A DNA stretch of 64,000 bases, taken from Pollenia angustigena (lineage: Eukaryota; Arthropoda; Insecta; Diptera; Polleniidae). Below, piece by piece: positions 8,572-21,277 of the stretch; positions within the stretch are counted from its first letter, which is position 1; the number at the start of each line of letters is the position of its first letter. The stretch covers positions 252,552,830 to 252,616,829 of the forward strand of contig OV884057.1 of assembly GCA_930367215.1 (NCBI GenBank). The letters are read 5' to 3'. The notes below the pieces were generated by a model, which did not search any database, was not told the origin of the DNA, and saw only the letters and a program-made list of their open reading frames with translations. A program made the translations under genes and the position numbers.

Positions 8572-10580
8572 ATCTCCAGTTCAATATTCATTTGCATGCT
8601 GTCGATTTCTAGAAAGTCTTCCATTGTCATCAAGAATTAACTAATACCAACAATATTTTAAATATTTTTCTATTTTGGATTCATTGCTATTGGTAAGAAA
8701 ACTGTATATGTGACAGCGCATAAGAAAAGGGACCAGTAAGGTAAAGGGAACAGTAAAAACCAACTACACAAAACAAGAGGTAGGGACTACCTACGCGCGT
8801 TTTCAAGGTTGACCAACAATGTTGAAATGTGTCGCATTCAAATGAGACCAATACCAACACGCTCAGTGATGGTAAACCAAAGATACAAAGATAAAATAGC
8901 TATATTTAATAAGGGCGAAATTTTTAATTTTGAAATTTTTTTTAAAATTTGCATTCTAAAAAAATTTTTACTATTAAGTTTACACAACATTTTCAAAGCT
9001 TATTAAAATTTAGTGCTAGTTTTGAAACAAGATTTTAGCGACGATTTAGGTAAGTCCGTTTGGCCCATCACACACAAGACTAATTATGCTGGCGTAAAAT
9101 TGCAGTTTGTTGGCAAGCGAGGTGAAGGGAATGGTTTTTTGTTGGCGTAAAGTTTCAACCGGCTTCAACCCCGCACAAGCAGCTCAAAACTAATACATAT
9201 AAATACTTTTACAAAGTTATCAGAAGATTATTTTAAACATATTACAATTGTTGAAATTTATGAATTATTTAAGGAAAAATAAAAACATAAGGAAGAGATC
9301 GGGGTCAGTTGTACACGCGAGGGGTACGTTCATGGTGACCGATTGATTCGAATTGATGAATGAAGTGATTTAGTTGTAATCATGTCAATTTCAAGTGATT
9401 AACAAAGCACTTCAATATATGGTTAATCATCTAGATTTTGATATGATAAGAACTAAATCACGTTTAAACGCGTTTAAGGTCTGCAACCCCTTTATGGAGT
9501 TAAGATGAAAAGTTTTACGCATCAAAAATATAAGAAATTTAAGTGGATTTGAGAAAAAACAAAGAAGAAAATGGAAGATTTTCCATAGTTGTAAATGAAT
9601 GGACGGATGTACTTATCTTATTTAAAAATATTTTTTTTTTTTTTTAATTTTTTTATTCGTTATTCTCATCGATTAATAGAATCATTTTTTAGATTTAATC
9701 GTTTGATCGAACGAACAAAAACACTTATTTGAATTATTCGAACAAAGCTGAAAGGCGTATAATTGACAACTCTAACACGTACACATTTTATGCCAGATAA
9801 TTTTACTACAGTGTGTGATTGATGGAACAAAAATTGTTCGCTTAAAAATTAGTCTAATGTTTGATGGGACATTGAGATTAATTAAACAATATTTTTGTAG
9901 AACTCGACTAGTACATACAACTGATTAAAAATGGGGATAAAATTAATAATTATGGATTATTTTAAATTTTTGTTATAGCCGAGGTGCCTTACTTGGGAAA
10001 TCTCTGGATGCCCTCCTTATGTGTCAACAGACCTCAATTGGACAAACCCTTTACAAAATCTAGAATAATTTACATTTGTTGTAAACATGATCAAATCGAA
10101 CACCATAAATTTACAATTTGAACCGTTTATTATCAAGAAGTTTTTTTCAAGGGACATTTACAATAGTAAATTGTTTTTTGGGCGAAAAAATTTTTCGGGG
10201 GAATAAAATGTTTTAATTTTTTTTTTTAATTGGGTTATAGACAAGTTTATTTAAATATATGAATCTAGTTTATTCAAATATGTGTACAATTACTACACAA
10301 TCTTATTTAACACTATTTAGAACTGAAAATAGTTTAATAGTTATATACTCCTTCCCTTTTCTATATTGCCCATTTATGTTAAAATCGCATGTACATCGGC
10401 CGTTTGGTTAATTTTACTATTTTTAATTAATTTCTTTTGTCGTGTATTTAACCGGTTAACTACCAAAAATTTAAACGTTGAAATTTTTTGTTGAAAATAT
10501 CAGGAACGTCTTATAATACCATTTTTAACATTTTCTGAAAAAAAAATTTTTTTTCGACGAGTAGTTTTTCCGAAAATTGC
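8572..10580. other. AT-rich non-coding stretch
   Basis: No recognisable gene. Short open frames (for example 8809-9006) end in low-complexity Phe/Lys-rich sequence. A long poly-T lies near 9630. The 9010-9180 part is slightly GC-richer but gives no family motif. Confidence 0.4.
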
Positions 10581-10598
10581 CGTGTGTTTGACCACACG
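10581..10598. repeat. palindrome CGTGTG-N6-CACACG, site 1
   Basis: cgtgtgtttgaccacacg lies just before gctggtactgttaa. The same motif recurs at 18237-18254, 19651-19668 and 19998-20015. It is close to the piggyBac-like coding remnant and near TTAA tetranucleotides, so it may be a subterminal hairpin of that element; this is inference. Confidence 0.55.
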
Positions 10599-10864
10599 CT
10601 GGTACTGTTAAGTGTTTTGCAATCTTTTGTTGTGTACAAATTTGTTTAGTTATTTATGTTTTTTATGGTACGTATTCCTTGAACGTGTGGAACGGTGTTG
10701 TAAATAAAATTGTTTGACTTTGTGGAACAATTGTATAGGTGTATGTGGACGTTGCACTTCTCACACTAAAATATGGTGACTTTTGCTGTACACATAACGC
10801 AACGGCGACGACTGGTGCTTTTGAAAGGAACGTGCAAGCTGTCTACCATCGAAAACTTTTGTTG

Positions 10865-11430
10865 CTAACAATTAGTGAATGAATCCTCTGTAGGCGAAGG
10901 TTCGATTCCGTCTATTGCATCCTCCGACGAAAGCAGCAGAGACTTGGACACCGAGTTATTGAAGTCAAACTGTAAGATAGGATTCGCGTTTTGCGAAGCT
11001 GCTATGAAGAAATGCAGTTTCCACGAACTGACCACAGCGCTACCCATGCATAAGACTTAGAACGGCTACTATCACTTTTTGCTACGAATGACGATAGAGT
11101 AATTGGCAACCGCATTGCCATGTAAATCCACGCCACCCATATGCCCGTTGTAATTTTTGATGGCGAGGGGCTGTTAAACACGAACTGCTACTACTGGATC
11201 GATTGCGTAATAATTATTTGCGAGTGTAGCTTTAGAATTGTCCGTCCAACGAATTACCAGAAAGTCGGGAATTGTACTTTTTCAAGGCTTTTTTTTTTAC
11301 CAATTTTGAAGGGGCGCCGGTACCCTGATTGGGTCGAACAGTGCCGCTTGCGCGGAATCCTCTCCCTTTCAACAAGTACCGCAAGTAATGGGAGGTAAAC
11401 AAAAATGACAAACTAGAATTGCGTTGCATT
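10865..11430 (-). pseudogene. piggyBac-like transposase, C-terminal remnant (copy 1)
   Basis: On the minus strand 11429 downwards encodes LKGRGFRASGTVRPNQGTG, matching the 'kGi.AtGTVR.NR' block after the catalytic core. Then, in another frame at 11140-11120, comes YNGHMGGVDLHGNAVANYS, the highly characteristic MGGVDLxDN signature of piggyBac transposases. Then 11047-10865 holds AVVSSWKLHFFIAASQNANP, like the 'vvNaw.L......p' end of the catalytic domain. The Asp after MGGVDLH is replaced by Gly. Three stop codons follow IVIRSKK, and frames change at least twice, so it is dead. The N-terminal half is not recognisable. The plus-strand frames here are shadows. Confidence 0.8.
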
Positions 11431-11943
11431 TAATGTTCACAATGTGAAAATATTTCTATTATGGCGGATGCATCGAGTCTTAAACTTTTATTGAAAATAA
11501 CGGATACACGAGTATGGAACCAAAGGAAACATGTAGCTAATGTTCAAGCAAATCGCCCACTGTTATATCCGAAACTGATTGTTTTTCACGTATCCGAATC
11601 ACCGACAGTATTATCGGGGGACAAATAAATAGCAGTTTCAAACGCGAACGCTCTTTCACCTTGATGTTCATGTTCATCATCGCTCCAGTAGGGTACTCTT
11701 CGCGTGACATTTTAGCCAATCTGACTCTTAATTACAAAACAAATTAAATAATTTCAATTGCGGTAGTTGTTTCTTTGGCCAGAGTGATGAATTTATGAAT
11801 GTTATTTTTGTCAAGCTAATAAGGCCTAAATTTCTTCAATGTAAATAAAATTCAATTTTTAATTACAATATTTTGTTCCCTTCAATTTCAAATTAGGAGA
11901 ATAATTATTAAGGACAATTGAAAAAAAAAAACAACATAAAATA
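11431..11943. other. non-coding, probably upstream part of the piggyBac-like remnant
   Basis: A 60-codon minus-strand frame (11537-11719) might be an eroded upstream piece of the transposase, but I see no motif in it. The block ends with attattaaggacaatt and an A-run just before the duplication junction. Confidence 0.35.
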
Positions 11944-12106
11944 TATGTATGCAATAACTTTTTCTTTTCCTTTAAATTAAAAACAAGGCTTTGGACTTAA
12001 ATAAAGTCGACACCCAGATTTTTCCGCTCGAAACATCTTCGATATATAAATCTCTGAATTTTAACAAAATTACCATATATTTCCCTTTCACAACATTAAC
12101 CTGATT

Positions 12107-13190
12107 CACGCAAAGAAAAAACATGATTGTGGTAAACATATTCTAAGAGCAACATATTATGATAAGATTCATGATTGTAGTCACCATATTAAGATTATTA
12201 TTGAATCATATTATGACTAAATATACTCGTACTATTACATCATAATATTTTTCCCTTAATCATATTATTATTCTGTTAATCATACTAAGTTAAGAAGTAA
12301 TCAAATTATTGTCATGTAAATCATAATAAGTTAAGAAATTAATCATATTATTGTCATGTAAATCAAAATAAGCTAAGAAGTAATCATATTATCATCATGT
12401 TAATCATAATAAATTTAGAAGCAATCATATTATGATACAGCACCTTTCATAGCTGTCATAAAAATACAAAATAAATTAAAATATTTTTGCATCGATTTTT
12501 TATTTTGTGGCTTTTTACAATTTTTCTTAATGTTAATCAAATAGCGGAGTTCATGGGCAACCGCGTGTGTCCATTTTTTCGATTTTAAGATGTTGATGAA
12601 ATATCTAGCACTTTTATAAAATATAACGAAATCTCTGTGTATTTTGTTGTTGGATTTTACAAAAAAACTATGATGTCTTGCATTTGCACTATTTCATCAC
12701 TAAAACTTGAATGAACTCCGCTAATATTTAAATTTTTTAATTTCTTTAAACTTATTTCTTTATGGAATTTTATCTTTTAATTGTTTAACCGCTCACAAAT
12801 AAAAAAAACGACACAACTGCTTCCAAATTATTTTACAAATGGCGCTAACATAATATGATAAGAGTAAAAATAGTTTGATTGCATCTTTAACATAATATGA
12901 TAAATGTATAGAAAGTTTTCATGTTATGGCTATTAAATATCATGATATGGTTTTGAGAAATATAATATGTTTAGAAAGTTATCATAATTAAGTTGTTAGA
13001 AAAATAATTATTTTTCGGTCAACAATACTCAAATTCATAATTACGATAAACATTGATATGTTTACAGTTACTATAATATTGTTGATATTAAATAAAAATA
13101 ACAATTATTTGTGTACGACAACAATATATTGTTACATTAAACATAGTGTTGTTGCCGTAACCATGCTCAACCATATTTTTTCTCTGCGTG
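12107..13190. mobile_element. CACGCA-ended MITE, copy 2
   Basis: Duplicate of 4441-5525 within the second 7.65-kb unit, differing by a handful of substitutions and one A in a run near 12806. Confidence 0.75.
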
Positions 13191-13254
13191 TTTCAACCGA
13201 TCTTCTCTAAGAATATATATATACATATATCTTAAAAGAAATGCAGTTTTTGGA

Positions 13255-13591
13255 TTGCCAGACTCTTTTCTATTAAATAGCATCATTAGATTTTTTAAAA
13301 GTAATAGTCAAAAAATGCCTTTTTTGCAGCAGAAATCCCATAGTGTGGCGGTGAGGATGGGATCCGACTTGTCGGATATGTGCAGGTTGTGTAAGGACCC
13401 TGAGGAGTTGGAGACGGTTGAGCACATTCTGTGCCACTGTCCCAGGTAACAGGGCAGTAGGCTGAGGTGGCTGGGCAGTAGATTCCTGGGCGAATTAGGG
13501 GATGTCTCGGGTTGTGGACTCAAGAATCTGATAGGATTCGTAATGGAGATGGCCTGGCTGCGCGAGAGGAGACTATGTGCTGACCGCACGT
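13255..13591 (+). pseudogene. LINE ORF2 C-terminal zinc-binding tail, copy 2
   Basis: Same protein as 5590-5926, including the internal stop after CHCPR. One visible difference is gactgggtg in copy 1 versus gactatgtg here, changing the residues before the final ADRT. Because the nonsense codon is shared it predates the duplication. Confidence 0.8.
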
Positions 13592-13776
13592 AGGGCGAAT
13601 TTGGTTGAGTAAGATCTGTCTAAGTCTGGTTCGAAACCTTTTTTTCTATCTATCTTTTCTGACTTGTGCTTTCGCTGTTTACTTCACCTAATTTCTATCT
13701 TTTTCTAAATAAGGCATCACAATGGACCATATTGGTCTCTGGGGAAGGTGTGAAGGAGACTTCACACCAGCCTTTG

Positions 13777-13796
13777 TACCTACCTACCTACCTACC
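13777..13796 (+). repeat. (TACC)5 microsatellite, LINE 3' tail, copy 2
   Basis: Five perfect TACC units against seven in copy 1 at 6112-6139. Confidence 0.9.
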
Positions 13797-14068
13797 CAGC
13801 AAATAATATTGGACCACCTGATTTTGTTCAAATGGACTACTCATTGGACTAGTCGGATTTAATGCAAGCATGGACCACGTCATTGATAACAAGTGTTTGT
13901 AGTGAGACGACATGTCTTAGTTTTTTAACGAAATTTGTTCTTATAAAATTCCAACTATACTAAAAAACTGTCTGAATTAGATAACCATTTAATAATTTTT
14001 GTCGTGCAGGTATTAACATTGTCGTGCATCCGTCTTCAAGGATGTCTTAAAAACGTGGCCAACTGGGG

Positions 14069-14527
14069 ACAAATGATTGCTTGATTTCTGGCTTTTTTGT
14101 TTGTAATTTTTTTCTTTGCCAAAACAATCATTGTCGGACCAAACACACAAACATCTTAATTGACAAACGAAGCTAAACGATGGAATAAATAACAAAGCAC
14201 GATGTGCATTATTTGAATGACTGCAAACAAGCAGCGAATGTTTGCGGTTGCGCAAGTTTGATTGTATGACCGCACGCGAGTGTATTTGTTGGTGTTCGTT
14301 TACTGCGATTTTTTTGCAATTGTACAAAGCCGTTCTCTGGATTGTAGTTAGTGCGGTGGTAAGTTGGTTGTTGAAAAAAAGGTCAGTGTTACTATTTAGT
14401 TGGCTTTAAATATTTTATCAGACTTGTGACTATTTTAACACTTGCAAATCGCATTGGTATTCGTTTAAAGAACGTCAAGTTATCATGTCATGGCACAATT
14501 TTCCTTAATTAAAATACGGGGTTAACT
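14069..14527. repeat. dispersed repeat, copy in second unit
   Basis: Duplicate of 6412-6870; homologous pieces also lie at 185-390 and 1840-2105. Confidence 0.65.
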
Positions 14528-14745
14528 TATTTGAAAAAAAAAGAAATACTTTAAAAATATTTGTCTAATGCACTTCAACAAACACAAACGCAAACCATTG
14601 ATATAAGAAGTAAGAATATGGTCGGTCATGCCCAAATTTTAACCAAATTAATTTTGCAATAAATCGATTGTTAAGCGCGCTGTATGGCAAGTTGCGCCAG
14701 TTTGATTTAAAGTTGACTAACTTTTAGAAAAAAAAAAAAAAAAAA

Positions 14746-15043
14746 TTCCGTCAGCATGGCCCGATAGCGCCTGCCATTAACCGTAACGGCAGCTCCTTGC
14801 TCATTTTGAAAGAACTTGTAACCTAAACCAACCAGTCAATTTTAATAGATGTTATGGTGATTCATAAACTGCATAAGCATTTTCTTTGCTCAAAATAGGA
14901 TGATTTTGCCTTTTGATGTAGATATTTAACCAGAAATGAGATTCGTAAAATAAACGAAGTGCTGTATGAACTTCGCGAACAGATTAATTCTTTTTTTCAA
15001 ATTAAATTTCCATAATTTTTAAGCGTTGTTCTAGCGCTGAACG
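14746..15043 (-). pseudogene. Tc1/mariner transposase remnant, copy 2
   Basis: Same deletion derivative as 7090-7387, with the same HTH-to-core junction, so the deletion predates the duplication. The adjacent A-run length differs slightly. Confidence 0.75.
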
Positions 15044-15640
15044 GTTGATGATGACTAAACCAAACCAAACTACTGAACAGAAATGTCAACACAGTTTGAG
15101 ATTCTTAGCTGTCAATCCATAGTTTTCAATATCGAAAATTCTAATGCTGCTAAAAAAAACTTTATTTGAGTCGGTAAACGGAAACTTCATACAACTTCTC
15201 AAGATGAAAATTGCCCATATTTTCACCAATAAAAACTTAGTCGTAAAGAGTTGGCAACACTCATGCCGCAAAAGCACAACTTTGCATTATTTGTTTTAGG
15301 CATCACGTATTATTGATAAATGATTATAAATTTTAAAAGCTTAAGAACTTTTAACCTTTGGCTTAGTTTTTTGCCATCATTTAAAAGACAAAACCAAGTT
15401 ATACAAGAAAGATAATTTGATATGGTGTACGAGTACAGTTACCACATTTGACGATTTATCGTCGTTTCGGCAATTTTTCGGTTAAAAAAGGTCTTCTGAC
15501 GTTTATACTCTAAATTTGACGATTTTTTAAATGATAAAAAAATTTAATATCATTTTACGAGTTATTTTAGGTTTTTAGATATTTAATTTTATTTTTTAAA
15601 CATTTGTCATTCCAATGATTCTGGATCTTAATAAAGATAC

Positions 15641-16218
15641 GGTGGCATGTCATAACGTCCAGTGTCATAGTGTCCATGGACTTTTAACAACTTAACTTTA
15701 TGGTATAACAAATACCAGCTTCGCTAATCAAAGCTTCTCTGCACAGACGGCCTTCGGCCGGGCGCAAGGATTTTCTCCTCTATGATCTAACAAACACCGG
15801 CTTCGCTAAGTAAAGCATCTAACATCTGCCTTGTTTCCGAACGAAGGCCGATTACGCAGATAAGCTTTAGTTAGCGAAGCCGGTTTTTGTTACACAATAG
15901 AAGAGAAACTCCTTGCGCCCGGCCTAAGGCCGGCTGTGCAGAGGAGCTTTAGTTAGCGAAGCCGGGATTTGTTATACCACAGAGGAGAAAATGCTTGTTC
16001 CGCCCCGAAGACCGGCTATGTCGAGACGCTTTAGTTAGCGAAGCCGGTATTTTATATACCATAGAGGAGAAAATCCTTGCACCCAATAGTGTTTTCGTTA
16101 TATATTTAATATATACACCCACGGACATTATGACATTTTCAAAAGAGTCATAAAGTCCATGGACACTGTGATACTTTTTGGAGTGTCATAACTTCCATTT
16201 ACACTATGACATTCCACC
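15641..16218. mobile_element. GC-core foldback element with 9-bp TSD, copy 2
   Basis: Duplicate of 7985-8562, flanked again by taaagatac and ttaagatac. One visible change in the core is cagacggcc for cagccggcc near 15746, which breaks one palindrome arm. Confidence 0.75.
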
Positions 16219-18236
16219 TTAAGATACATCTCCAGTTCAATATTCATTTGCATGCTGTCGATTTCTAGAAAGTCTTCCATTGTCATCAAGAATTAACTAA
16301 TACCAACAATATTTTAAATATTTTTCTATTTTGGATTCATTGCTATTGGTAAGAAAACTGTATATGTGACAGCGCATAAGAAAAGGGACCAGTAAGGTAA
16401 AGGGAACAGTAAAAACCAACTACACAAAACAAGAGGTAGGGACTACCTACGCGCGTTTTCAAGGTTGACCAACAATGTTGAAATGTGTCGCATTCAAATG
16501 AGACCAATACCAACACGCTCAGTGATGGTAAACCAAAGATACAAAGATAAAATAGCTATATTTAATAAGGGCGAAATTTTTAATTTTGAAATTTTTTTTA
16601 AAATTTGCATTCTAAAAAAATTTTTACTATTAAGTTTACACAACATTTTCAAAGCTTATTAAAATTTAGTGCTAGTTTTGAAACAAGATTTTAGCGACGA
16701 TTTAGGTAAGTCCGTTTGGCCCATCACACACAAGACTAATTATGCTGGCGTAAAATTGCAGTTTGTTGGCAAGCGAGGTGAAGGGAATGGTTTTTTGTTG
16801 GCGTAAAGTTTCAACCGGCTTCAACCCCGCACAAGCAGCTCAAAACTAATACATATAAATACTTTTACAAAGTTATCAGAAGATTATTTTAAACATAATA
16901 CAATTGTTGAAATTTATGAATTATTTAAGGAAAAATAAAAACATAAGGAAGAGATCGGGGTCAGTTGTACACGCGAGGGGTACGTTCATGGTGACCGATT
17001 GATTCGAATTGATGAATGAAGTGATTTAGTTGTAATCATGTCAATTTCAAGTGATTAACAAAGCACTTCAATATATGGTTAATCATCTAGATTTTGATAT
17101 GATAAGAACTAAATCACGTTTAAACGCGTTTAAGGTCTGCAACCCCTTTATGGAGTTAAGATGAAAAGTTTTACGCATCAAAAATATAAGAAATTTAAGT
17201 GGATTTGAGAAAAAACAAAGAAGAAAATGGAAGATTTTCCATAGTTGTAAATGAATGGACGGATGTACTTATCTTATTTAAAAATATTTTTTTTTTTTTT
17301 TTAATTTTTTTATTCGTTATTCTCATCGATTAATAGAATCATTTTTTAGATTTAATCGTTTGATCGAACGAACAAAAACACTTATTTGAATTATTCGAAC
17401 AAAGCTGAAAGGCGTATAATTGACAACTCTAACACGTACACATTTTATGCCAGATAATTTTACTACAGTGTGTGATTGATGGAACAAAAATTGTTCGCTT
17501 AAAAATTAGTCTAATGTTTGATGGGACATTGAGATTAATTAAACAATATTTTTGTAGAACTCGACTAGTACATACAACTGATTAAAAATGGGGATAAAAT
17601 TAATAATTATGGATTATTTTAAATTTTTGTTATAGCCGAGGTGCCTTACTTGGGAAATCTCTGGATGCCCTCCTTATGTGTCAACAGACCTCAATTGGAC
17701 AAACCCTTTACAAAATCTAGAATAATTTACATTTGTTGTAAACATGATCAAATCGAACACCATAAATTTACAATTTGAACCGTTTATTATCAAGAAGTTT
17801 TTTTCAAGGGACATTTACAATAGTAAATTGTTTTTTGGGCGAAAAAATTTTTCGGGGGAATAAAATGTTTTAATTTTTTTTTAATTGGGTTATAGACAAG
17901 TTTATTTAAATATATGAATCTAGTTTATTCAAATATGTGTACAATTACTACACAATCTTATTTAACACTATTTAGAAGTGAAAATAGTTTAATAGTTATA
18001 TACTCCTTCCCTTTTCTATATTGCCCATTTATGTTAAAATCGCATGTACATCGGCCGTTTGGTTAATTTTACTATTTTTAATTAATTTTCTTTTGTCGTG
18101 TATTTAACCGGTTAACTACCAAAAATTTAAACGTTGAAATTTTTTGTTGAAAATATCAGGAACGTCTTATAATACCATTTTTAACATTTTCTGAAAAAAA
18201 AATTTTTTTTCGACGAGTAGTTTTTCCGAAAATTGC

Positions 18237-18254
18237 CGTGTGTTTGACCACACG
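18237..18254. repeat. palindrome CGTGTG-N6-CACACG, site 2
   Basis: Duplicate of the 10581 palindrome within the second 7.65-kb unit. Confidence 0.5.
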
Positions 18255-18520
18255 CTGGTACTGTTAAGTGTTTTGCAATTTTTTGTTGTGTACAAATTTG
18301 TTTAGTTATTTATGTTTTTTATGGTACGTATTCCTTGAACGTGTGGAACGGTGTTGTAAATAAAATTGTTTGACTTTGTGGAACAATTGTATAGGTGTAT
18401 GTGGACGTTGCACTTCTCACACTAAAATATGGTGACTTTTGCTGTACACATAACGCAACGGCGACGACTGGTGCTTTTGAAAGGAACGTGCAAGCTGTCT
18501 ACCATCGAAAACTTTTGTTG

Positions 18521-19085
18521 CTAACAATTAGTGAATGAATCCTCTGTAGGCGAAGGTTCGATTCCGTCTATTGCATCCTCCGACGAAAGCAGCAGAGACT
18601 TGGACACCGAGTTATTGAAGTCAAACTGTAAGATAGGATTCGCGTTTTGCGAAGCTGCTATGAAGAAATGCAGTTTCCACGAACTGACCACAGCGCTACC
18701 CATGCATAAGACTTAGAACGGCTACTATCACTTTTTGCTACGAATGACGATAGAGTAATTGGCAACCGCATTGCCATGTAAATCCACGCCACCCATATGC
18801 CCGTTGTAATTTTTGATGGCGAGGGGCTGTTAAACACGAACTGCTACTACTGGATCGATTGCGTAATAATTATTTGCGAGTGTAGCTTTAGAATTGTCCG
18901 TCCAACGAATTACCAGAAAGTCGGGAATTGTACTTTTTCAAGGCTTTTTTTTTACCAATTTTGAAGGGGCGCCGGTACCCTGATTGGGTCGAACAGTGCC
19001 GCTTGCGCGGAATCCTCTCCCTTTCAACAAGTACCGCAAGTAATGGGAGGTAAACAAAAATGACAAACTAGAATTGCGTTGCATT
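18521..19085 (-). pseudogene. piggyBac-like transposase remnant, copy 2
   Basis: Same remnant as 10865-11430. A homopolymer near 18945 is one T shorter than in copy 1, which breaks the 65-codon minus-strand frame still continuous in copy 1. MGGVDLH is preserved. Confidence 0.8.
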
Positions 19086-19650
19086 TAATGTTCACAATGT
19101 GAAAATATTTCTATTATGGCGGATGCATCGAGTCTTAAACTTTTATTGAAAATAACGGATACACGAGTATGGAACCAAAGGAAACATGTAGCTAATGTTC
19201 AAGCAAATCGCCCACTGTTATATCCGAAACTGATTGTTTTTCACGTATCCGAATCACCGACAGTATTATCGGGGGACAAATAAATAGCAGTTTCAAACGC
19301 GAACGCTCTTTCACCTTGATGTTCATGTTCATCATCGCTCCAGTAGGGTACTCTTCGCGTGACATTTTAGCCAATCTGACTCTTAATTACAAAACAAATT
19401 AAATAATTTCAATTGCGGTAGTTGTTTCTTTGGCCAGAGTGATGAATTTATGAATGTTATTTTTGTCAAGCTAATAAGGCCTAAATTTCTTCAATGTAAA
19501 TAAAATTCAATTTTTAATTACAATATTTTGTTCCCTTCAATTAGGAGAATAATTATTAAGGACAATTGAAAAAAAAAACAACATAAAATGCAGTCACACA
19601 AAGAAAATATAAGAAAATCTCTGTCGAATAAATCTCACTTTCAGTACCAA

Positions 19651-19668
19651 CGTGTGGTGAACCACACG
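19651..19668. repeat. perfect 8-bp hairpin CGTGTGGT-GA-ACCACACG, site 3
   Basis: Self-complementary over 8 bp with a 2-base loop, embedded in a longer imperfect palindrome that starts cagtaccaa and ends ctggtatttactg. Confidence 0.75.
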
Positions 19669-19997
19669 CTGGTATTTACTGTCGCCTATCGGCACATATA
19701 TTTACCAGTTTGATGGGCAAATGGCCTTAGGTTGCTTTTTGGAGATATCGTAACACACGGCAATACATATATAATAATTCAGATTATTTTATATATATAA
19801 TATAATTGATTTAAAAAGAGCCTATTTTTGGACACTTTTTAAACCCCCTCTTGTGAAAGGGAGGAAGCTTGCAAAAATTTTCAAAAATATTTTTTTTTTT
19901 CTTGGTAAGACATCAAACTTTAATATACACGCCACACACATTAAGTTTTTTATACTTATCTGTGATTTATAATTCCTCAAAGTTAAGAAATTATAAA

Positions 19998-20015
19998 CGT
20001 GTGTTCAAACACACG
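19998..20015. repeat. perfect 8-bp hairpin CGTGTGTT-CA-AACACACG, site 4
   Basis: Same architecture as site 3 with a different inner stem (GTT/AAC instead of GGT/ACC), so complementarity is kept while sequence differs. It lies 15 bp from a TTAA, consistent with a subterminal transposon hairpin. Confidence 0.7.
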
Positions 20016-21277
20016 GCGGTAAGAAATGGGTTAAACAAATGGTTAAGCACTCTGTTGATTTCAATTGTTTCTATAAACAAACAAGTATTTTGTTTATAGA
20101 CATTTAAGAAAACATGCATATGAAATAATTGAAAAAATAGTTACACAGATATTAAGTTCACTATAACTTTATTCAAAAAAATTGAGTCTAATTTATTATT
20201 AAAAATACAAAATAATTAAAAACTAATTTATTAAAAATACAAAAGAAGATAAGCTTAAAATACTAAGAAGTGGTTGCTTAAAATAAATAAATATTTAGTT
20301 CTGTATTAGACAATTTTTTACTGAAATTTTGTAGCAATCAGTGGCACTTCCTCGACTTAAGTCATACACTGCTACATCTCTTTTAATCAAACACTGAAAG
20401 AATGAGCTGTCAGGGCTGGGACGTCTACATGACAAAACTCTTGTTTGAGTCCCTGCGCGTAGAAACTACAGCTAGATGAGCAAGCTGAAAATGGGAATCA
20501 TCTTTATATATATCTAATGCTGTGTCAGTTGAAATTCTGCTGAGTTCTATCAGGCTCACTTTTAAAAAGGCTTAAAACTTATGGCGTATTTAAGAAACGA
20601 AGAGAAGCCAAGTTAGTGTGGCTCTCTTTGATTAGAAACGTACTATGCTACTTAAAGTATGCAATAGTAAGGATATTTCAAGGTTGATAGAAATATTTAC
20701 GCGATATATAAATTGACTCAGTATACCATTTACTTGTGGTGAATTATGGGTCCATGGTAAAGAACCTATTGAAATATCTCACGGCTGCAATGGAAATTAA
20801 AAATCATCTTGCAAGTGGTGCGGTCTTCTTAAAATGAAGTACGCACGAAGTGAACTACCACAAGAACCAACCAAACAACTGTGAAAAATCTAACAAGGAA
20901 AAAAAGGCCAGGTCGTCCTCAATAGAAAGCCTTAGGTTGTGGTAAGACAATGTACAGGTTTGTTAATTTTTGTATAATAGAATTTGTATTCCCTTCATTT
21001 AATAACAACTAGTTTAAAAGAAACCTGAACAAAAAAGTTTATTATATTAAAGTTGAATAAAATATTGCTTCACTAGTACAAATAAAATTTAAGCCACTTA
21101 GAAATTTCAACACAACTTTAAAGCTTCGTTCACAATAATCACCAACATTTTCACTAGTGTTCAAAATACAGCAAACTATTTTTTTCACAAACTCACACTT
21201 TTTGCATTAAGAAACCGTTTGCAATTTGTTCCCACAACAATTTTACTTATTTATTATTATTTTTTAAGACATTTTTA

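Larger units (their letters stand above)
4278..11943. repeat. 7.66-kb tandem direct duplication, copy 1
   Basis: From tatgtatgcaataac at 4278 to acaacataaaat at 11943 this block is repeated immediately downstream with very few differences. Collinear markers keep an offset of 7666 falling to 7655 bases because of small indels, mostly in homopolymers and the TACC run. Differences seen include gactaca/gactaaa (4558/12217), ctgggtg/ctatgtg near 5920/13573 and agccgg/agacgg near 8083. Contents are annotated separately. It may be a recent segmental duplication or a false duplication from assembling two haplotypes; the sequence alone cannot decide. Confidence 0.95.
11944..19588. repeat. 7.65-kb tandem direct duplication, copy 2
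   Basis: Direct continuation of copy 1 with the same order of elements. The junction acataaaat|tatgtatgcaataac is simple, with no extra bases. The end at 19588 changes from ...cataaaat to gcagtcacac. A 7-bp deletion relative to copy 1 lies near 19540 (caatttcaaattagg becomes caattagg), and homopolymer lengths differ in several places. Confidence 0.95.
19589..21277. other. unidentified region with palindromes and possible transposon debris
   Basis: Holds two perfect hairpins (19651-19668, 19998-20015). The second is followed by gcggtaagaaatggg and TTAA at 20031, which could be the right end of a piggyBac-like element (inverted reading TTAACCCATTTCTTACC). The 20330-20940 part has a slightly coding-like composition but no frame I recognise. 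At 21118-21136 lies ttaaagcttcgttcacaat, repeated in inverted orientation at 28762-28780. Confidence 0.4.

Noticed and set aside
10904..10921. ggttcgattccg resembles a tRNA T-arm
   Set aside because: No acceptor, D or anticodon arms are present at the right distances, and the bases lie within the decayed piggyBac-like coding region.
10875..11060. 61-codon plus-strand frame with acidic N-terminus
   Set aside because: The minus strand carries the piggyBac-like blocks GTVRPN, MGGVDLH and VVSSWKLH; the plus frame is its shadow.
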